Under the pieces are notes generated by a model. The model did no database searches, had not been told where the DNA came from, and saw nothing but the letters and a program-made list of their open reading frames with translations. The position numbers and the translations under genes are program-made. Of a DNA stretch of 51,949 bases, positions 1 to 8,416 are shown in pieces (position 1 is the first letter of the stretch; each line of letters begins with the position of its first letter). This stretch comes from an uncultured Acidilobus sp. JCHS (GTDB lineage: Archaea > Thermoproteota > Thermoprotei_A > Sulfolobales > Acidilobaceae), in contig AYMD01000002.1 in NCBI GenBank assembly GCA_000495735.1, positions 23,189 to 75,137 of the forward strand, given 5' to 3'.

Positions 1-49
1 CACGGGCCGTCCGCCCAAGACGGATGACATAGGCCCCGTCCCCCGCCAC
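1..49 (-). CDS. Possible 5' end of a gene leaving the window
   Basis: On the minus strand a GTG at 49 opens a frame that runs off the window edge and reads MAGDGAYVIRLGRTAR. An AAGGAG-like ribosome site lies just upstream, and the NAD-kinase-like gene ends 14 bases before it, so it could be the next gene of that operon. Only 16 residues are visible and no family can be named. An overlapping plus-strand frame ending at 70 is also open and cannot be excluded. Confidence 0.3.
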   Translation of the reverse strand, partial: MAGDGAYVIRLGRTAR

Positions 50-62
50 CGCTCCTTGACCA

Positions 63-1163
63 CTAAATAACTCTAAGGACCAGCTCCTCGCCGTACCCAA
101 CGACCGCGCGCCTGAACCCCCTCAGGGCCGAGTCAAGCTCAGGGTCCCCCGTGTCAACCCTGAGCGACCTGAGCCTGAGCGCCTTAGACTTGGCCGCTAC
201 AACCACTATGTTGTCAACGCCTACCCTCCTTATAACCTCGGGGCTCAGCTGCTGGTTCCCCCTCCCCAGCAGGAACCCCTGTCCCCCTATCGGCGACACT
301 ATGACTTTGGCCTTGGGGTATCGCTTTAACAGCTCCAGCATGCCAGCCTCGTTCAGGTCGCGCCCCACGAGCCTTCCGTCGACGACAGCGTCGAAGCCGA
401 GGAGCGTCTTGCTGATGCCGAGCCTCCTGGCTATGGCAGCCACCGTGGAGCCCGGGCCAAGTATGTAGAGGACCCCGCGCTCCATGTTCTCCACGACATA
501 TGAGGCTATGGCCTCCAGCTCCTCCTCAGCGTAGGAGGCCACCTCCTTGCCTGACCTGACAACCTCTTCGGCCGCCGGCACCAGGGCCGTGCCGTAAAGC
601 CTCAACCTCAGCTCGTCCCTCCTGAAGGCTTCCTCGTCGATGTCCAGCACCTCGGCCCTCTCAACCCTCACCTCTCCCCTGAGGAACCTCTCGGCTGCTA
701 TGGCCGCCATGGCTGGGGTCTCGGCGAAGACGCCGCTGTACATCTTGACCCCGCTCGGGACCCCAAGCACGGCCACCCTCTCGTCAACCACCTCGACGAT
801 GTCCCGCGCCGTCCCGTCTCCCCCCACGAAGACTATGAGGGGAACCCTGCCCACGGCCTCCCCGGCGCACCTCCTGGTGTCCTCAGCTGACGTAGGCCCC
901 TCCTGCGGCGCGCATCCCATGACCTCAAGGCGGCCCCCCAGCCCCGCCTCCCTGGCCTCCGCCTCGCCCATCTGGCCGGGCGGCGCCAGGACCCTGATGT
1001 CAGGGCTTAGCGACCTGAGGAACTCCACGGCCCTCCCCGGGGCGACCGGCCTGGCCCCGAGCTGGAGGGCCCTCAGGTAGGCCTCGCCGTCAGTGCCCTT
1101 CAGTCCCACCCTCCCGCCCATGCCGGCTATCGGGTTAACTATGAGGGCCAGCTTCGCCTCCAC
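63..1163 (-). CDS. ATP-NAD kinase / AcoX family protein
   Basis: A 366-residue cytosolic protein of the ATP-NAD/AcoX kinase family, which phosphorylates NAD or uses a related diacylglycerol-kinase-like fold. The N-terminus carries the family opening IVNPIAGMGGRVGLKGTDG (residues about 8-26). The nucleotide-binding GGDGT motif is at 114-118 in VFVGGDGTARDIVE, followed by GVPSGVKMYSGVFA (134-147). A second glycine-rich stretch, GPGSTVAAIARRLG, lies near 238. Length fits archaeal members. The start is a GTG, 57 bases from the divergently transcribed pilin-like gene, so the two share a short promoter region. The exact substrate is inferred: AcoX-type members are not all proven NAD kinases. Confidence 0.85.
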   Translation of the reverse strand: MEAKLALIVNPIAGMGGRVGLKGTDGEAYLRALQLGARPVAPGRAVEFLRSLSPDIRVLAPPGQMGEAEAREAGLGGRLEVMGCAPQEGPTSAEDTRRCAGEAVGRVPLIVFVGGDGTARDIVEVVDERVAVLGVPSGVKMYSGVFAETPAMAAIAAERFLRGEVRVERAEVLDIDEEAFRRDELRLRLYGTALVPAAEEVVRSGKEVASYAEEELEAIASYVVENMERGVLYILGPGSTVAAIARRLGISKTLLGFDAVVDGRLVGRDLNEAGMLELLKRYPKAKVIVSPIGGQGFLLGRGNQQLSPEVIRRVGVDNIVVVAAKSKALRLRSLRVDTGDPELDSALRGFRRAVVGYGEELVLRVI

Positions 1164-1220
1164 GGGCCCCTCTCCGGCCAGGGGCGGGGGAGCCCGGCTT
1201 TTTCACCAGTAACCCCTTCG

Positions 1221-2960
1221 GTGCCGAGGTTGAGGAGGTCGCTTAGCGAGGTCATAGGGGCCGTCATAGTGCTAGCCGTCGTGGTCCTGGCGGCCCTCTC
1301 CCTCCTGAGGCTGGGCTCGCAGGTGGTCCTTTACGCTGAGAGGGTCTCTTCATCCCAGTTCGCCAGGGAGGCCCAGATGTCGTCACCCCCTGAGATGAGC
1401 GTCGTCCTCAGGAACTCAAGCCTCTACCTCCTGGTCAGCTCGTCAGTCCCCCTCAACATAAGCTACGCGGTGATACAGGAGGCGGGCAAGGTCTACGTCG
1501 AGAGGGTTGACGAGAGCGTCTCGGGGCAGGCCCTCCTGAGGCTCCTCACCAACTACAGCTGTCAGAACGTCAGTATATTCCTCGTCAGCTCCACAGGCGC
1601 GGTGTTCAGGTATGAGCCCTACAACGACCCCCTGCTCATGGGCAGGGCGCCTCAGGGCGTTGACTACTTCAGCTGCGTCTTCGTCAACTCCACGGGCCCC
1701 TCAAGCGCCTCCTCAAGCCCAGGGTACCAGCAGGTCTACCTGGGGCCTGACGCCTTCAGGCTTCCAAACAACGTGGCGCTCGTAGGGCTTCAGGGCAGCG
1801 GGGGCTCCTTTGAGAGCGCAGGGAAGCTCCAGGTCAAGGTCAGGATGAGCGGGTGGTTCTGCAGCGAGAGCGTCGTGGCAAGCGTCGGTAACGTCAACAT
1901 CTCAAGGTCCTTCAGCGGCCCAATGGCCTACCTCGGCTGGGTTAACGTGAGCGGCGTCAACGTGAGCCTCCTCGCCTTCTGCCAGGGGTGGAGCACGGGC
2001 GTCGTGATACTGCCCGCCTCAGGCTACGTCACCTTCAGCGCCGTCGTGAACGCAAATGTCACGGCCCAGACGCCCTACACCGCGCCCATAGGCCCGGTCA
2101 CTGCCGCGGCCCTCGGCTTCACGGGCAACTTCACGGCCAGCGGCTCCACGAAGTTCCTCTGGTCAGGCTGGACCAGCGGTGGGCTGTACTACTACTGGGG
2201 CTTCTACTCGCGGGCCAGCGGCAAGGGGACGACCCCAGGGCCCATCACATTGCTTGTAGGCTACAACCTCAGCTTGGCCAGCGGCGGCAGCTTCACCTTG
2301 AGCGCCGTCATAAATGCTACAGTCTTGAAGTTCACGGGCAACGCCAGCCTCACCCTTGACGTGCCCGGCCCCGTCACGTTCAAGGCCTTAAGCCTTTCGG
2401 CGTCAGGTTCATACCCGCCCATGATCGGCGCCCTCATGAGCTCCCTACAGTACGTGACCCCCTCGATCTACCTGACCTTCTACACGCAGGAGGGCGCCGT
2501 CACGAGGTCTGTCAGCTCGGGGGAGTTCCTGGTGCCGTTCTACCAGGTCGCCGTGACTATGCCGTATGGGCCCTCAGGGCTGCTCGAGGTAGGCCCCCAG
2601 CTCAAGCCTGCTAACAACGGCTGGATCGCCTACGCTGTCAACGTAACACCGTTCCCCTTCGTCACGCCAACCATGTTGGAGCTCAACTCAACTGGGGTAG
2701 GAACCTTGGTGCTTGTGTCGCCAACGTGGCTCAGCAGCTCCCTTCAGGTAGGGCCGTTAACGGAGGGCGGCCCGGTCATAGCTATACCTCTCGGCGTAGA
2801 CCCCCTCAGCTGCGTCAGCCCCATGGTTGCGCAGCTGAGCCTTCAGGGCTACCAGGCCTACGCGAGGCTCCCCTGGTCCAACCTGACAGAGGGCACACCC
2901 CCGGGCGCCTACCTGCTTTACTGTAAGGGGCAGGGCGGCTACCTGGCCATAATATCATAA
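1221..2960 (+). CDS. Secreted/surface protein with type IV pilin-like N-terminus
   Basis: A 579-residue protein of unknown function. Its first residues, RRSLSEVIGAVIVLAVVVL, match the archaeal class III (prepilin/archaellin) signal: basic residues, then a Glu five or so positions into a long hydrophobic helix. Cleavage by a PibD-type peptidase near residues 5-7 is an inference. The rest is rich in Ser, Gly, Val and Asn with many N-x-S/T sites and no further hydrophobic anchor, typical of a glycosylated extracellular beta-rich protein. It is far larger than ordinary pilins, so it may be a tip or adhesive subunit. It starts with GTG; a T-rich TATA-like stretch lies about 25 bases upstream. No pilus assembly ATPase or membrane gene is nearby. 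Confidence 0.7.
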   Translation: MPRLRRSLSEVIGAVIVLAVVVLAALSLLRLGSQVVLYAERVSSSQFAREAQMSSPPEMSVVLRNSSLYLLVSSSVPLNISYAVIQEAGKVYVERVDESVSGQALLRLLTNYSCQNVSIFLVSSTGAVFRYEPYNDPLLMGRAPQGVDYFSCVFVNSTGPSSASSSPGYQQVYLGPDAFRLPNNVALVGLQGSGGSFESAGKLQVKVRMSGWFCSESVVASVGNVNISRSFSGPMAYLGWVNVSGVNVSLLAFCQGWSTGVVILPASGYVTFSAVVNANVTAQTPYTAPIGPVTAAALGFTGNFTASGSTKFLWSGWTSGGLYYYWGFYSRASGKGTTPGPITLLVGYNLSLASGGSFTLSAVINATVLKFTGNASLTLDVPGPVTFKALSLSASGSYPPMIGALMSSLQYVTPSIYLTFYTQEGAVTRSVSSGEFLVPFYQVAVTMPYGPSGLLEVGPQLKPANNGWIAYAVNVTPFPFVTPTMLELNSTGVGTLVLVSPTWLSSSLQVGPLTEGGPVIAIPLGVDPLSCVSPMVAQLSLQGYQAYARLPWSNLTEGTPPGAYLLYCKGQGGYLAIIS

Positions 2961-2990
2961 TAGGGGCCCGCGGAAAGCCCTAGAGCGGCC

Positions 2991-3683
2991 TTGGAGTCGC
3001 TGGGACCAGAAATAATATATGACGAGGCCCGCTGGAGGACCCTGGCCGCCAAGAGGGGCAGGGCAACGCCTGTCCTGAGGGCCTTCATGGGGGCAGGCCT
3101 CGAGGCCTACGTGTTCGGGAGCGTGGCGAGAGGTGACGTGAGGCCGGAGAGCGACGTTGACGTCGTTATCCTTGACCCGGCGCCGCCCTACCTGGTCGAG
3201 CTGGCGATCGAGAGGGCAGGCCTCAGGGCCTACAGCAAGGAGATAGTCCAGGCCACCCCCTCCTACGTCCCAAAGGCCTACATATACCTGGACCCTGATG
3301 AGGAGCTTGTCGTCAGCTTCCCCCTGGCCAGGATGAGGCCGAGGGAGCAGGAGTTCTACAGGTGGGGAGGCCTGCTTGACGCCAAGGGGGTCATGGAGGG
3401 GAGGAGGGTGCCTGGCGTCAACAAGGGGCTGATAGCGATAATCCCTACGCCCAGGGGGCACGTTGAGGTCCCCGTGGCGGGCCACGAGGGGGAGGTGGCC
3501 AGGCTCCTCAGGGTCTCAATGGACATAGTGAGGGAAAGGCTCAGCGTCCTCGGCAGGAGGAGGGAGGTGGGCAGGACGGGCACGTTCATAAAGGAGGAGG
3601 TGCCTCCTGAGGAGCCCATAGAGGAGGCCGTGAGGAGGCTGGCTGAGAGGAACGAGTTCTTCAGGAGGTCCGTCACGGCCTGA
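2991..3683 (+). CDS. Nucleotidyltransferase-fold protein
   Basis: A 230-residue protein with the minimal nucleotidyltransferase signature of the pol-beta superfamily: GSVARGD at 43-49 followed by DVD at 55-57, which supply the metal-binding aspartates. The C-terminal 150 residues are not recognisable but are well conserved in style, with a basic stretch near 185 and a charged end. It could transfer a nucleotide to RNA, protein or a small molecule; the target is unknown. It is larger than the MNT domain of HEPN/MNT toxin pairs, and no HEPN partner adjoins. The start is TTG, 30 bases after the pilin-like gene. The lumazine synthase gene follows after 45 bases. Confidence 0.75.
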   Translation: MESLGPEIIYDEARWRTLAAKRGRATPVLRAFMGAGLEAYVFGSVARGDVRPESDVDVVILDPAPPYLVELAIERAGLRAYSKEIVQATPSYVPKAYIYLDPDEELVVSFPLARMRPREQEFYRWGGLLDAKGVMEGRRVPGVNKGLIAIIPTPRGHVEVPVAGHEGEVARLLRVSMDIVRERLSVLGRRREVGRTGTFIKEEVPPEEPIEEAVRRLAERNEFFRRSVTA

Positions 3684-3728
3684 GCTCTGCTTTATAAAGG
3701 ACAGGGCTAACAGGCGAATAGGACCACC

Positions 3729-4196
3729 ATGAGCGAGCAGCCTGTCCGCATAGCGCTGGTGGTTTCAGAGTTCAACTATGACGTGACCAGGGTCATGGAG
3801 GAGAAGGCGATCTCGCACGCGAGGTTCCTGGGCGCCGAGGTGCCCATAGTCTTCAGGGTGCCAGGGGTCTACGACTCCCCCTTCGGCGTGCTCCAGGCGA
3901 TAAAGCTCGACTACGTCGACGCCGTGGCCGTCATAGGGGCCGTCATACAGGGCGAGACAAAGCATGACGAGGTGGTGGCCAACCAGGCCGCCAGGGCGCT
4001 CATAGACATAAGCCTCCAGTACGGCAAACCCGTGACCCTGGGCGTCATAGGCCCAGGCGCCTCAAGGGTTCAGGCCCTCGAGAGGGCTGAGGAGTACGCC
4101 AGGAGGGCCGTTGAGGCCGCTGTCAAGCTCGTGAGGAGGCAGAGGGCGCTGGCGGGCTCCAGGCCTGCCGCGGGCCAGACGCTCACGGTGGGGTGA
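3729..4196 (+). CDS. ribH: 6,7-dimethyl-8-ribityllumazine synthase
   Basis: The penultimate enzyme of riboflavin synthesis. It condenses 5-amino-6-ribitylamino-uracil with 3,4-dihydroxy-2-butanone 4-phosphate. Family landmarks are visible in 155 residues: the substrate-contacting FNYD at 15-18, VPGVYDSP at 44-51, GAVIQGETKHDEVV at 70-83 containing the catalytic His79, and GVIGPG at 105-110. Length is normal apart from a short Ala/Arg-rich tail. The gene begins with ATG after a TATA-like TTTATAAAG at about 3691-3699. Its stop overlaps the GTG of the GTP cyclohydrolase III gene by four bases (GTGA), so the two riboflavin genes are almost certainly co-transcribed and translationally coupled. Confidence 0.95.
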   Translation: MSEQPVRIALVVSEFNYDVTRVMEEKAISHARFLGAEVPIVFRVPGVYDSPFGVLQAIKLDYVDAVAVIGAVIQGETKHDEVVANQAARALIDISLQYGKPVTLGVIGPGASRVQALERAEEYARRAVEAAVKLVRRQRALAGSRPAAGQTLTVG

Positions 4197-4921
4197 AGTT
4201 GGAGGTAAAGCTGACCCTGGTGGAGCTCAGGGGCTACAGGGATTGGACTGAGCTCCTTGGGAGCGACAGAGAGTGGAGGATACAGTCAACCCAGGCCAGG
4301 CTATACGAGGTGGCCTCAAGGGCCTCCGCATCTGCCTCCGCCCTGGCCGTGCCCCTGAGGTATGACTATATTCTGCTCGTCACAACGGGGCTTGAGGAAA
4401 CGGAGGTCAAGGAGGTAGTTGACGAGATAGCCGCGGCCGCCCCCGTGGGCGTGAGGCACGCCTCGGCGTGCGCCAGGAGGCCCACTGATGCCGTCGCCAA
4501 GGCCTTCAGGGCCCTGAGGGGAGGACCTGCTGACCCCTGCCTCGGGGACCTGACGGTCATAGCTCACGTAGACCTTGACGATGTGACCTCCCTCACCGAG
4601 TCCACAGACCCTGTCGAGGCCTATAGGCAGGTCCAGTCGCTCCTGAACGGCGTGTCCTCAGTGACCTTCCCAGCCGGCGGCATAGTTCAGTACCTTGGAG
4701 GCGACAACATACTCGTCATAATGCCCACCGAGGGCTATGAGGGGCTCGCCCAGGACCTGGCCTCGCTCGCCAAGGTCAAGGTGGGGGTAGGCGTCGCGCG
4801 GAGCGGGAGGGAGGCCTCGGCGTTAGCCACCGAGGCCCTTGACGAGATAAGGAGGAACAGGTCCCTGGGGCCTGTGAGGGTTAGAACCTCCAAGGTCCTC
4901 CTCAGTACACGATCCCCCTGA
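4193..4921 (+). CDS. arfA: GTP cyclohydrolase III (archaeal riboflavin pathway)
   Basis: A 242-residue enzyme that in archaea opens the GTP ring to give a formylated aminopyrimidine, the first step toward riboflavin (and F420 in some lineages). The sequence shows the two-lobed pattern of the family. The N-terminal lobe has QARLYEVASRA (about 34-44) and YDYILLVTTGL (58-68). The C-terminal lobe has HVDLDDVTSLT (125-135) and the cyclase-like GGDN at 169-172 inside GGIVQYLGGDNILVIMP. It lies in the same transcript as ribH with a four-base overlap, which supports the assignment. It is slightly shorter than methanogen homologues. It meets the convergent gene at 4902 with a 20-base tail overlap. Confidence 0.9.
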   Translation: MKLEVKLTLVELRGYRDWTELLGSDREWRIQSTQARLYEVASRASASASALAVPLRYDYILLVTTGLEETEVKEVVDEIAAAAPVGVRHASACARRPTDAVAKAFRALRGGPADPCLGDLTVIAHVDLDDVTSLTESTDPVEAYRQVQSLLNGVSSVTFPAGGIVQYLGGDNILVIMPTEGYEGLAQDLASLAKVKVGVGVARSGREASALATEALDEIRRNRSLGPVRVRTSKVLLSTRSP

Positions 4922-5384
4922 AGGCCACCCTGTGAGGTCCCCCTGGACTCCAGGAGTACCCCTCGGGCCTGAGCGTGGGCCCCGCGAGCTCCTGTAGCCC
5001 CTCCCTCTCCTGCCCAACCCATATCATGGCCCAGGCCCTGAGCAGGCCCAGGTCATCCAGCTGCCTACGGGCCCTCTCGCTGACCCCTATATCAAGCCCC
5101 TCGTCCACGTGAACCCTCGATATAGGGGTGACGGGCCCGCAGGTGTACATCAGCACGAGGCCCCCGTAAAGGGTAGCGTACCAGAGGGACTTGAGCTCCC
5201 AGCCCCACCTCGGGTCGGGGCTGAAGGGGCTGAGGGAGCTGTACTGCTCCTCCAGCCTAGACAATATCAGTGGGTCAGGCCCGAAGGGCGCGCTCTCAAG
5301 GACAGCTGACACAGCTAAGCACCTAGACGAGGCCAGGATAACTGCTGGCCTGACCTGGAAGGAGCTCAAGGGGCTCAGCCTCAC
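4902..5384 (-). CDS. Conserved-looking hypothetical protein
   Basis: A 160-residue protein that I do not recognise. It has no signal peptide or transmembrane helix. The middle is aromatic (ELKSLWYATLYGGLVLMY) and may form a small sheet domain. The GTG start overlaps the stop of the upstream DUF2299 gene by four bases (GTGA), which argues that it is a real, translationally coupled second gene of that operon. Its end overlaps the GTP cyclohydrolase III gene by 20 bases, tail to tail. Function unknown. Confidence 0.6.
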   Translation of the reverse strand: MRLSPLSSFQVRPAVILASSRCLAVSAVLESAPFGPDPLILSRLEEQYSSLSPFSPDPRWGWELKSLWYATLYGGLVLMYTCGPVTPISRVHVDEGLDIGVSERARRQLDDLGLLRAWAMIWVGQEREGLQELAGPTLRPEGYSWSPGGPHRVAFRGIVY

Positions 5385-5875
5385 ATGTGTATGGTTGTTG
5401 AGGCGCCGCCCCGGGCTCCCCCTACCTCGGCGTTGAAGTAACCCACTATGACCGCGTACTCGTTGACCAGGGTCCTCACGGTCCCCCCTATTGACGAGGG
5501 GTTTATCCCCTCCTCGTACAGCACCCTGCTGACAACTATGGTGTCAGGGCTCTCAAGCTGAGGCTGGAATATCACGACGCAGTCGGGGCACACGCTGACG
5601 AGCCTCGTGAGGAGCTCTGTCATGGACTTCAGCCTGTCCCGCTCCGGCATAGAGTTCATGGCCGCCCTGTGCTGGTCCGCCACCTTGACAATCATACTAA
5701 GCACCAGCCTCTCAGTCTTCGTCTTAGGCTTCTGGACCCCTATCATGACCCTCAGCGGGGCCTTGACTGTGGCGTTCAGGGCCCACTCTATTGGCACGTT
5801 AGGAGGGACCTGAACCTCCTCAACGTCTATGTCCTCCTCTTTAAGCCACCTTATGACGTCTTCCTTAAGTCCCAA
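5381..5875 (-). CDS. DUF2299 family protein
   Basis: A 164-residue cytosolic protein resembling the uncharacterised DUF2299 family of archaea and some bacteria. The N-terminus is the family-type KEDVIRWLKEEDIDVEEVQVP (about 4-24), a helix followed by a strand. The middle reads IGVQKPKTKTERLVLSMIV, and the end has the recognisable IVVSRVLYEEGINPSSI (about 122-138). Family function is unknown. The Gly/Ala-rich C-terminus is likely flexible. It is the first gene of a two-gene operon with the hypothetical at 4902 and is transcribed divergently from mtnA. Confidence 0.7.
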   Translation of the reverse strand: MGLKEDVIRWLKEEDIDVEEVQVPPNVPIEWALNATVKAPLRVMIGVQKPKTKTERLVLSMIVKVADQHRAAMNSMPERDRLKSMTELLTRLVSVCPDCVVIFQPQLESPDTIVVSRVLYEEGINPSSIGGTVRTLVNEYAVIVGYFNAEVGGARGGASTTIHM

Positions 5876-5958
5876 GGGGTATCCCCCTACGCCACCATAG
5901 CATACACTTATAATCCTCCATGAAGAATTTACCTCTCAAAAGTCAGCTCGGTGAGAGC

Positions 5959-7062
5959 ATGAAGATAGACGACCTGTTGGCCAGGCTTGACAGATTTAAG
6001 GAGTTCCTAACGGTAAAGCCCCTCTACTGGGACTTCGAGACCAACGAGTTCGTGTGGCTCGACACAAGGCAGATCCCCTGGGCCGAGGTCTACGTTAGGA
6101 CCAAGGACTACAGGAGAGTGGCCCAGGCGATAAAGGACATGGAGATCAGGGGCGCGCCCGCCATAGGCGTCTCAGCTGGCTTCGGGATGGCGCTGGCCGC
6201 GGTCCACTCTAAGGCCTCGAGAAGCGCTCAGCTGATGGAGGAGCTCAGGGTCGCCAAGGAGGTCCTGTCCAAGACGAGGCCGACGGCCTTCAACTTGTTC
6301 TGGGCCCTGGACAGGGTCATGAGGGTTGCTGAGGCTGTCGCCGACAGGGAGGACGACGCTGACGCCGTGAGGGAGGCAGTCATGAGGGAGGCGCTGACCA
6401 TGTACGTTGAGGACGTAGAGAACAACGTCAACATGGGGCGCCACGGCTCCAAGCTGATAGATGACGGGGCCAGGATAGTGACCCACTGCAACACGGGCTC
6501 CTTGGCCACGGCCGGCTTTGGCACGGCCCTCGGCGTCATAAGGTACGCCTGGCTTGAGGGCAAGAGGATAAGGGTCTACGCTGATGAGACGAGGCCCCTC
6601 CTGCAGGGCGCTAGGCTCACCGTCTGGGAGCTCAAGAAGGACGGCATACCTGTGACGTTAGTAGTTGACGGGGCCTCGGGGCTGCTCTTCAGGAGGGGCA
6701 TGGCGGACCTAGCCATAGTGGGGGCCGACAGGATAACGCTGACCGGCCACGTAGCCAACAAGATAGGCACCTACAACCTGGCCCTCGCGGCCAACGCCAG
6801 CGGGAGACCCTTCTACGTCGCGGCCCCGACCAGCACGGTACAGCCAGTTGAGGGCGAGGAACACATAGTCATTGAAGAGAGGTCGCTCGACGAGGTCAGG
6901 ACCGTGCTCGGTAAGCTGAGCATAACCGTTGAGGGCGTTGAGGCCTTTAACCCGGCCTTTGACGTGACCCCTCCTGAGCTCGTGACCGCCATCATAACTG
7001 AGAAAGGTGTGGCCAGGAGCCCATACACCAGGAGCCTCAGGGAAATCCTCGGCTTAACGTAA
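5959..7062 (+). CDS. mtnA: S-methyl-5-thioribose-1-phosphate isomerase
   Basis: Converts methylthioribose-1-phosphate to methylthioribulose-1-phosphate in methionine salvage; close relatives are ribose-1,5-bisphosphate isomerases. Numbering from the upstream ATG at 5920, IRGAPAIGVSAGFG lies at 76-89, THCNTG at 188-193 with catalytic Cys190, the ADETRPLLQGARLT segment at 221-234, and VGADRI with catalytic Asp270. I place the start at ATG 5959 because GGTGAG lies four bases upstream and a TATA-like ACTTATAAT is at about 5906-5914; the ATG at 5920 is too close to that box. This gives 367 residues. It fits with SAM by-product recycling elsewhere in the window (ahcY, SAM adenosyltransferase). Confidence 0.92.
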   Translation: MKIDDLLARLDRFKEFLTVKPLYWDFETNEFVWLDTRQIPWAEVYVRTKDYRRVAQAIKDMEIRGAPAIGVSAGFGMALAAVHSKASRSAQLMEELRVAKEVLSKTRPTAFNLFWALDRVMRVAEAVADREDDADAVREAVMREALTMYVEDVENNVNMGRHGSKLIDDGARIVTHCNTGSLATAGFGTALGVIRYAWLEGKRIRVYADETRPLLQGARLTVWELKKDGIPVTLVVDGASGLLFRRGMADLAIVGADRITLTGHVANKIGTYNLALAANASGRPFYVAAPTSTVQPVEGEEHIVIEERSLDEVRTVLGKLSITVEGVEAFNPAFDVTPPELVTAIITEKGVARSPYTRSLREILGLT

Positions 7063-7078
7063 CAGCCGATTGTTTAAC

Positions 7079-7088
7079 GTTTTTAAGC
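7079..7088 (+). promoter_or_regulatory. TATA box for icd
   Basis: A T/A-rich box, TTTTTAAG, lies in the 45-base gap after mtnA and is centred about 27 bases before the TTG start of isocitrate dehydrogenase. That spacing implies a leaderless or near-leaderless transcript. Confidence 0.5.
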
Positions 7089-7107
7089 CCTAAGGGCAAC
7101 CAGCGCC

Positions 7108-8409
7108 TTGGCGAAGGCCTTGGCGAGGATCCCCTGTACTGTAGATGAGCTCAAGCCCCCAGCGGAGGGTGAGTTCGCAAGGTATGAGAACGGGAGGCTC
7201 ATAGTCCCAGATAACCTCATAGTGGCCTACTTCAAGGGCGACGGCATAGGCCCCGAGATCGTTGACAGCGCGATTAAGGTCATGAACGCGGCCGTTGAGA
7301 AGGCCTACGGCGGCTCCAGGAGGCTGGTCTGGTGGGAGGTGGCGGCGGGCGACCTGGCCGAGCAGGAGTGCGGGAACAGGCTGCCTGAGGCCACCCTTCA
7401 GGCCTTCAAGATGGCCAGAGTCAACCTGAAGGGCCCCCTGACAACGCCTGTCGGCGGCGGCTGGAGGAGCATAAACGTCACGATAAGGATGGTCCTTGAC
7501 CTCTACTCCAACGTGAGGCCCGTCAAGTGGTACGGCCAGCCGGCCCCTCACTGCCACCCAGAGAAGATAGACTGGGTGATATTCAGGGAGAACACGGAGG
7601 ACCTCTACGCCGGCATAGAGTGGCCCGCCAACAGCCCCGAGGCCCAGAAGGTCAGGGACTTCCTTAAGAAGGAGTTCGGCATCGAGCTCACGCCTGACAC
7701 GGGCATCGGCGTAAAGCCAATATCAAGGTGGAAGACGCAGAGGCACGTGAGGAGGGCCATGGAGTGGGCCATAAGGAACGGCTACAGGTACGTGACCATA
7801 ATGCACAAGGGCAACATAATGAAGTACACGGAGGGCGCCTTCAAGGACTGGGCCTATGAGCTTATACTGAAGGAGTTCAGGGACTACGTGGTGACGGAGG
7901 AAGAGGTCAACACCAAGTACGGCGGTAAGGCCCCGCCGGACAAGATAATAGTTAACGACAGGATAGCCGACAACATGCTCCAGCAGATAATCACGAGGCC
8001 GGGCGAGTACAACGTCATAGTCACGCCTAACCTAAACGGTGACTACATAAGCGACGAGGCGAACGCCCTGGTCGGCGGCATAGGCATGGCCGCTGGCCTC
8101 GACATGGGCGACGGGATAGCCCTCGCCGAGCCTGTTCACGGCAGCGCCCCCAAGTACGCTGGCAAGAACGTGATAAACCCCACCGCCGAGATACTCAGCG
8201 GCATGTACCTGCTGAGCGACTTCGTTGGCTGGAGGGAGGTCAAGCTGCTGGTCGAGCACGCGATAAGGCAGGCCATAGCTCACAAGCAGGTGACCTACGA
8301 CCTGGCCAGGGAGATGCCGGGCGTCCAGCCCATATCAACAACTGAGTACACAGATGTCCTGATAGGCTACATAAAGGAGGCCGACCTCAAGACCCTGAAG
8401 GGCCAGTAA
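7108..8409 (+). CDS. icd: Isocitrate dehydrogenase
   Basis: A TCA-cycle enzyme that oxidises and decarboxylates isocitrate to 2-oxoglutarate, giving NAD(P)H. The 433-residue length is typical of the NADP-type dimeric enzyme. Visible features are GDGIGPE at 44-50, the substrate loop KGPLTTPVGGGWRSINVTIR at 108-127 with the phosphate/substrate Ser121 and Arg127, ENTEDLYAGIEW, the Lys/Tyr segment HVRRAMEWAI, and the metal-binding Asp region in EANALVGGIGMA. The N-terminus is extended by about 20 residues, as in other crenarchaeal Icd proteins. The start is TTG, chosen from the TATA spacing. It converges on the HAD phosphatase gene with a seven-base gap. Confidence 0.96.
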   Translation: MAKALARIPCTVDELKPPAEGEFARYENGRLIVPDNLIVAYFKGDGIGPEIVDSAIKVMNAAVEKAYGGSRRLVWWEVAAGDLAEQECGNRLPEATLQAFKMARVNLKGPLTTPVGGGWRSINVTIRMVLDLYSNVRPVKWYGQPAPHCHPEKIDWVIFRENTEDLYAGIEWPANSPEAQKVRDFLKKEFGIELTPDTGIGVKPISRWKTQRHVRRAMEWAIRNGYRYVTIMHKGNIMKYTEGAFKDWAYELILKEFRDYVVTEEEVNTKYGGKAPPDKIIVNDRIADNMLQQIITRPGEYNVIVTPNLNGDYISDEANALVGGIGMAAGLDMGDGIALAEPVHGSAPKYAGKNVINPTAEILSGMYLLSDFVGWREVKLLVEHAIRQAIAHKQVTYDLAREMPGVQPISTTEYTDVLIGYIKEADLKTLKGQ

Positions 8410-8416
8410 AGCCTCC

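Noticed and set aside
2955-3485. Minus-strand frame opposite the nucleotidyltransferase
   Set aside because: Composition and lack of motifs mark it as a shadow.
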